From Helopsaltes ochotensis (taxonomy: Eukaryota > Chordata > Aves > Passeriformes > Locustellidae): DNA of 64,000 bases. The position numbers and the translations under genes were made by a program. The DNA lies in the NCBI GenBank assembly GCA_013400155.1, contig VXBM01000553.1:310001-374000 (forward strand), written 5' to 3'. Positions within the stretch are counted from its first letter, which is position 1, and each line of letters starts with the position of its first letter. This document shows positions 60,594-64,000 of this stretch, piece by piece. The notes beneath the pieces are model-generated. The model was not told the origin of the DNA. It worked only from the letters and a program-made list of their open reading frames with translations, and ran no database searches.

Positions 60594-60636
60594 CTGAAAA
60601 GGTCAAAGATTGTCAAATATGTGTAAGCAGTTAAAG
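60594..60636 (-). CDS. SLC30A6: SLC30A6 coding exon 4 (residues 59-73, start of TM2)
   Basis: A 43 nt exon encoding ALTAYTYLTIFDLF. D70 is retained where CDF proteins bind metal, while the partner position four residues earlier is L66. Acceptor ttttctttacag, donor TTCAG|gtgagt. Confidence 0.92.
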
Positions 60637-61673
60637 CTGTAAAGAAAAGTAAATATTAAAACTTAATACTTAATTTTTCAATGCAAAAATCACTTGCATT
60701 CCAAGTCGTCCCTTCTGTGCAGCTCTTTTCAATCTCCTACCTATATAAACTGCCTCTGCAGATAGAACAAGTCTGTTATTCTAAAGACACCAATGTATTT
60801 CATGTCATAAGCAGGTTGATTATGCAATCCTAATTCAACTAAGCACGTAATAAAGCCCAGATACAAAAGGTATCCCATTTGTGACTAAGTAGTGACTAGG
60901 AATGCAAGTACTAGAAGTCAGGAGATCTTCCAGAAACACATCACTTACCAAACAAAGAGATCTCTTATGTGCATTATTGCAGTGAAAAGTAGGTTGAACT
61001 GTTTTACTTGTTTTGCATCTCTAACCTATCCTGAAACTGCAAGAAAACCTGCATCAAAAATGAAAAACTAAAAGTGCACTCTCTTCTCAGGACAGGGATG
61101 GGAAGCACATCAAAACCACTACCCAAAAGCAGAAGGCACACCAAACTGCATTGAGTCTGGCTGATCTGAGTTCACTTCCCCACAGCAGCTCTCACAGAGC
61201 TGTGCTTCGCAGTGGCTGCTACAAGGTGTTGGAACACTCCACTGTTTTTGGCTACTGCTGGGCATTCTTGGAAGCAAAGAAGTCTTAAGCCTTTTTCATG
61301 CTATAAACATCCTCATTCAACTGCAAGTGAGGGTCTCTGCATGTCACTGGTGCTACTTATACAAGCAACAGGTTTGAGGACTGGTAACTCAAAAGTCTAC
61401 TGGTCTTCAGTCTTAAAGACGAAGAAGCTACTGCAGGAAACAAATGAGCAGCAGGACTGAAGAACTGTGCAAACTTCCCCCCATCCAAACCTGTCTGTGA
61501 AAAATGCTTCTAAGGGGACTGTGGCAGATCAAAAGCAAGCACTTTCTGAACCTGGCTGTGCAAACCCCTAACTCCATTAAGTACTGGATTTGGCTTTTTC
61601 AGTCAGCTGGAACTTCACAAGCTAAGAAACACAAGGTAGTTTGTTGTAGTTTCAGTACACGAGAGCCACCTAC
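60637..61673. other. SLC30A6 intron between coding exons 3 and 4
   Basis: About 1 kb; no exon or repeat recognised. Confidence 0.6.
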
Positions 61674-61758
61674 CTATGCTGTTTGTAGAGCTGCACCACA
61701 TGAGCAGGAAGCCAATACATATTAAATTTATAGCACCAAACAGTAAAATCTTCCAGGA
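61674..61758 (-). CDS. SLC30A6: SLC30A6 coding exon 3 (residues 31-59, TM1)
   Basis: Encodes SWKILLFGAINLICIGFLLM then WCSSTNSI, the first membrane helix. Acceptor ttctcatcaacag, donor ATAG|gtaggt; 85 nt. Confidence 0.93.
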
Positions 61759-62363
61759 CTGTTGATGAGAATAAATATGTATTTTACACCTTCCAATATT
61801 TACAAGACAGTAATATATCTATCTGGCCTTAAAAAACAACATTGCAGTACTTGGTCATGCAAAAGCAGAACTGGCTTCTTCTCCCTCCCAAAAATTTACC
61901 ATTCATTTCAGAACAGCAAGCTCTTACTCCATTTTAAACTTTACAGATTATTTAAAAACTTACCATGCTTAAAATACCTTTTTGGTCTAACAAAACCCCC
62001 ACCCATCTATAATATTTGCATTTTATTACAGCAAACAGCATGTGACTTTTGAAGACCAACTTGTGCAACTTCATATTAGTGGGTTCCTTTTTTTGTGCTG
62101 AAACTTTGGTCCCAAGAATATCTGAACACATTCAGTTTACAAGTCTACTGGACCCATAGATAGAAGTATAATTCTGGAGAACATTAATTCACAGGGACAA
62201 TGCACAGAAGCAATACAGCTTCAAAGATTTTTTTTTTTTTTAAGCACAGCTAGAAAAATTCAAAGAAAAAATTTCTTAATATACTTAAGTTAATAGTGTA
62301 TTTTAACTTACTACAGCTAATGTATTTTTATTATAATTATGATTCTTTTTAAGCAATACTTAC

Positions 62364-62450
62364 CCTTCTGTCTGCTGCAACCAATCTAAACTCATGTGTT
62401 AACTTTCCAACCAGTGATCTCTGTGATTTGCGGAACAAGTGTATTGTCCC
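62364..62450 (-). CDS. SLC30A6: SLC30A6 coding exon 2 (residues 2-30)
   Basis: Encodes GTIHLFRKSQRSLVGKLTHE and FRLVAADRR, the cytosolic N-terminus. The acceptor is a T run then taag at 62451 and the donor AGG|gtaagt. Human starts MGTIHLF, so only the Met is missing here; no in-frame ATG lies directly upstream, so an exon ending in ATG must supply it. Confidence 0.92.
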
Positions 62451-63570
62451 CTTAAAAAAAAAATCAATAGTTTAATTATAAACTTCACTTAAACCATAAT
62501 TTAAATCAGCAAAAAGGAAATCTTCATTTATGAACTATTTTGACAATTATATCAAAGATTCAGGTGAATTTTTTGTTAAACATAAATATCACAAACTTTA
62601 AACTCATTAATATTTTGGTAACCATTTTACATGGTTATGACATTAGAAAACGACAAATGACTTAGAATCAAGCTTCACTTAGACATAATCCAGAACTCAG
62701 GTTTACTGGAAAGACACTAAGGTATCATTTAAAGAGTGGGTTTTAACTTTTATTAGATAAAACTACTACAAGTCTGAAAACACAAATATTTTTCTTCATC
62801 AAAACACACTTCCCACCCAAAGGCAACAGATTTATGAAACAGGAAAATATTGTTTATAGCTCTATAAAGGAGAACTCACCACAGAAGTAAATAGAATGCT
62901 GGTGATGAGGACACACAGTCAGTAATAAAATGAGACATACCAACAATCTTGGCTCTGACTTAACCTAAAGGGGTGCTACACGGCTCTCCTGCAAGTGTCA
63001 ACAGGAGCACACTACCAGACAAATTCATCTGCCATACCACTTGTCTCCCTCTCCTCAGAGGGTCCAAGCTTCTAGTTGGTTGTCCTCTGTTCTGCTCTCC
63101 TCACAAAGAAGTAAGCTGTCCACCTGAAAAGCCCTTCTGATTTGCAATAGAAATTTGTGGACTTGTAATGGATGGTCTGTCATCTGCAGCAGTTTGGGGC
63201 CAGATTAAATAAGGCTTGATTTTAAGTTATCACACCTTAGCTGCCAGCAGAAGGCAAAAACACATACTAATGGGCTCTTCACCAAAAATAAATTCAATTA
63301 GCTTTCAGACATTTTGTTAACACAGCTGCATTTCATATCATCTGAGAAATACAAGTGTGCCATGAATTAAGCTTTAAGCACTACTACAGATACCAAGTTT
63401 AGCTCATCTGGCACAAAACATTGGCACTTACTCTTTTCTTTACTAGCAAATCACTACATGATTTTTTTAATTCTCAATAGACACATGGAGGATGCCAGAG
63501 AATAACAGAACACCTTGGAAAGCTTTTCTAACAAGCAGTAGATGGCCTGCTCATGGAAGCTGCTGTGTTA
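62451..63570. other. SLC30A6 first intron (partial)
   Basis: Sequence upstream of the first visible coding exon. I searched the minus strand for ATG directly followed by a usable GT donor and found none that is convincing. No CpG island is present, so the promoter is probably off the right edge. Confidence 0.6.
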
Positions 63571-64000
63571 CAGAATCACAAAGAATCACAGAATATCCTG
63601 AGTTGGAAGGGACCCACAAAGATCATTGAAGTCCAACTCCTGGCCCTGCACAGGACACCCCAAGAGTCACACCGTGAGCCTGAGAGCATAGTCCAAGCAC
63701 TTCTTGAACTCTATCAGCCCAAGCACCCTCTGGGTGAAGAACCTTTTTCTAATATCTACCCTAAATCTCCCCTGACACAGCTTCAGGCCATTTCCTCAGG
63801 TCCTGCCACAGTCACCAGAGAGAAGAGATCAGTGCCTGCCCCTCCTCTCCCCCTCATGAGGAAAGTGTAGCTGCAGTGAGGCCTCCCCTCGCTCTCCCCG
63901 TGACCTCAGCCGCTCCTCACAAGGCTTCCCCTCCAGACCCTTCACATCTTCGAGCCTTTGCACCGCCTGCTTTCCCACGCTGTTGGCACTGTGTCCATGG
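63571..64000 (-). mobile_element. CR1 LINE 3' region, minus orientation, continues off window
   Basis: The plus strand opens with the reversed CR1 tail (cagaatcaca repeated) and continues gagttggaagggacccacaa, gaacctttttctaatatcta and gacctcagccgctcctcaca, which is reversed CR1 3' sequence in the usual order. At least 430 bases are present, so this copy is longer and less worn than the others. It has the same orientation as SLC30A6. Confidence 0.92.

Larger units (their letters stand above)
50586..64000 (-). other. SLC30A6: SLC30A6 gene (zinc transporter subunit ZnT6), first exon not found
   Basis: Cation diffusion facilitator family member of the Golgi membrane. Known ZnT6 does not transport zinc alone but forms the ZnT5-ZnT6 heterodimer that loads secretory enzymes such as alkaline phosphatase. 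Thirteen minus-strand exons from 62450 to 50586 join to 1380 nt, 459 residues plus stop; with an initiator Met on an upstream exon this gives 460 residues against 461 in human. Membrane segments by eye: about 34-53, 60-84, 99-119, 136-155, 182-196 and 201-219. The cytosolic C-terminal domain (about 223-350) is followed by a long tail (STPAKPSSPPPEFSFNTPGK, ending QPRP) characteristic of ZnT6. Of the four CDF metal-site positions, D70 and H175 remain while L66 and L179 occupy the others by my alignment, in keeping with a non-transporting subunit. Confidence 0.95.

Noticed and set aside
1..64000. CRISPR, operon, toxin-antitoxin or phage-like systems
   Set aside because: The window is spliced vertebrate DNA; I saw no spaced repeat arrays or compact gene clusters.

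Overview
The window is vertebrate nuclear DNA, almost certainly from a bird. Genes are split into small exons with GT-AG introns. The recognisable interspersed repeats are mostly CR1 LINE fragments, with the CR1 3' tail (CACAGAATC / GATTCTGTG type) and CR1 reverse-transcriptase remnants. The encoded proteins are close to known vertebrate orthologues but not identical to the mammalian ones. I see no prokaryotic features, no CRISPR array and no operon. One assembly gap of 594 N lies at 25851-26444.

Layout. (1) 1 to about 26 kb, minus strand: the 5' part of PRKD3 (protein kinase D3). Eight coding exons join in one uninterrupted frame of 432 codons. They cover the N-terminal region, both C1 zinc fingers (C1a, C1b), the acidic linker and the first residues of the PH domain; the rest of PH and the kinase domain lie off the left edge. 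Its promoter is probably the CpG island at about 25.4-26.8 kb, which the N-gap interrupts. (2) About 26.9-31.8 kb: AT-rich intergenic DNA between two divergent promoters, with one CR1 tail and a 40-base A tract. (3) 31.84-44.88 kb, plus strand: a complete QPCT (glutaminyl-peptide cyclotransferase), seven coding exons, 356 codons plus stop, CpG-island promoter, all zinc and catalytic residues present. (4) 44.9-50.5 kb: convergent intergenic DNA and 3' UTRs. (5) 50.586 kb to the right edge, minus strand: SLC30A6 (ZnT6). Thirteen coding exons join in frame to 459 codons plus stop and lack only the initiator Met, which must lie on an upstream exon I could not find.

The three genes are not a functional pathway. 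PRKD3 is a diacylglycerol-responsive Ser/Thr kinase, QPCT a secretory-pathway enzyme making N-terminal pyroglutamate, and SLC30A6 a non-transporting partner subunit of the Golgi zinc transporter ZnT5. PRKD3 and QPCT are divergent neighbours as in mammals. The convergent QPCT-SLC30A6 pairing differs from the human arrangement as I remember it, where SLC30A6 lies several Mb away on 2p22.

I reconstructed exon boundaries by hand from splice consensus, protein similarity and phase consistency. Every internal junction in the three genes has a phase-compatible GT donor and AG acceptor. I did not find an undescribed biological system; the hunt items are modest (synteny, a probable LTR-like element, promoter architecture, lost glycosylation sites, micro-exons).
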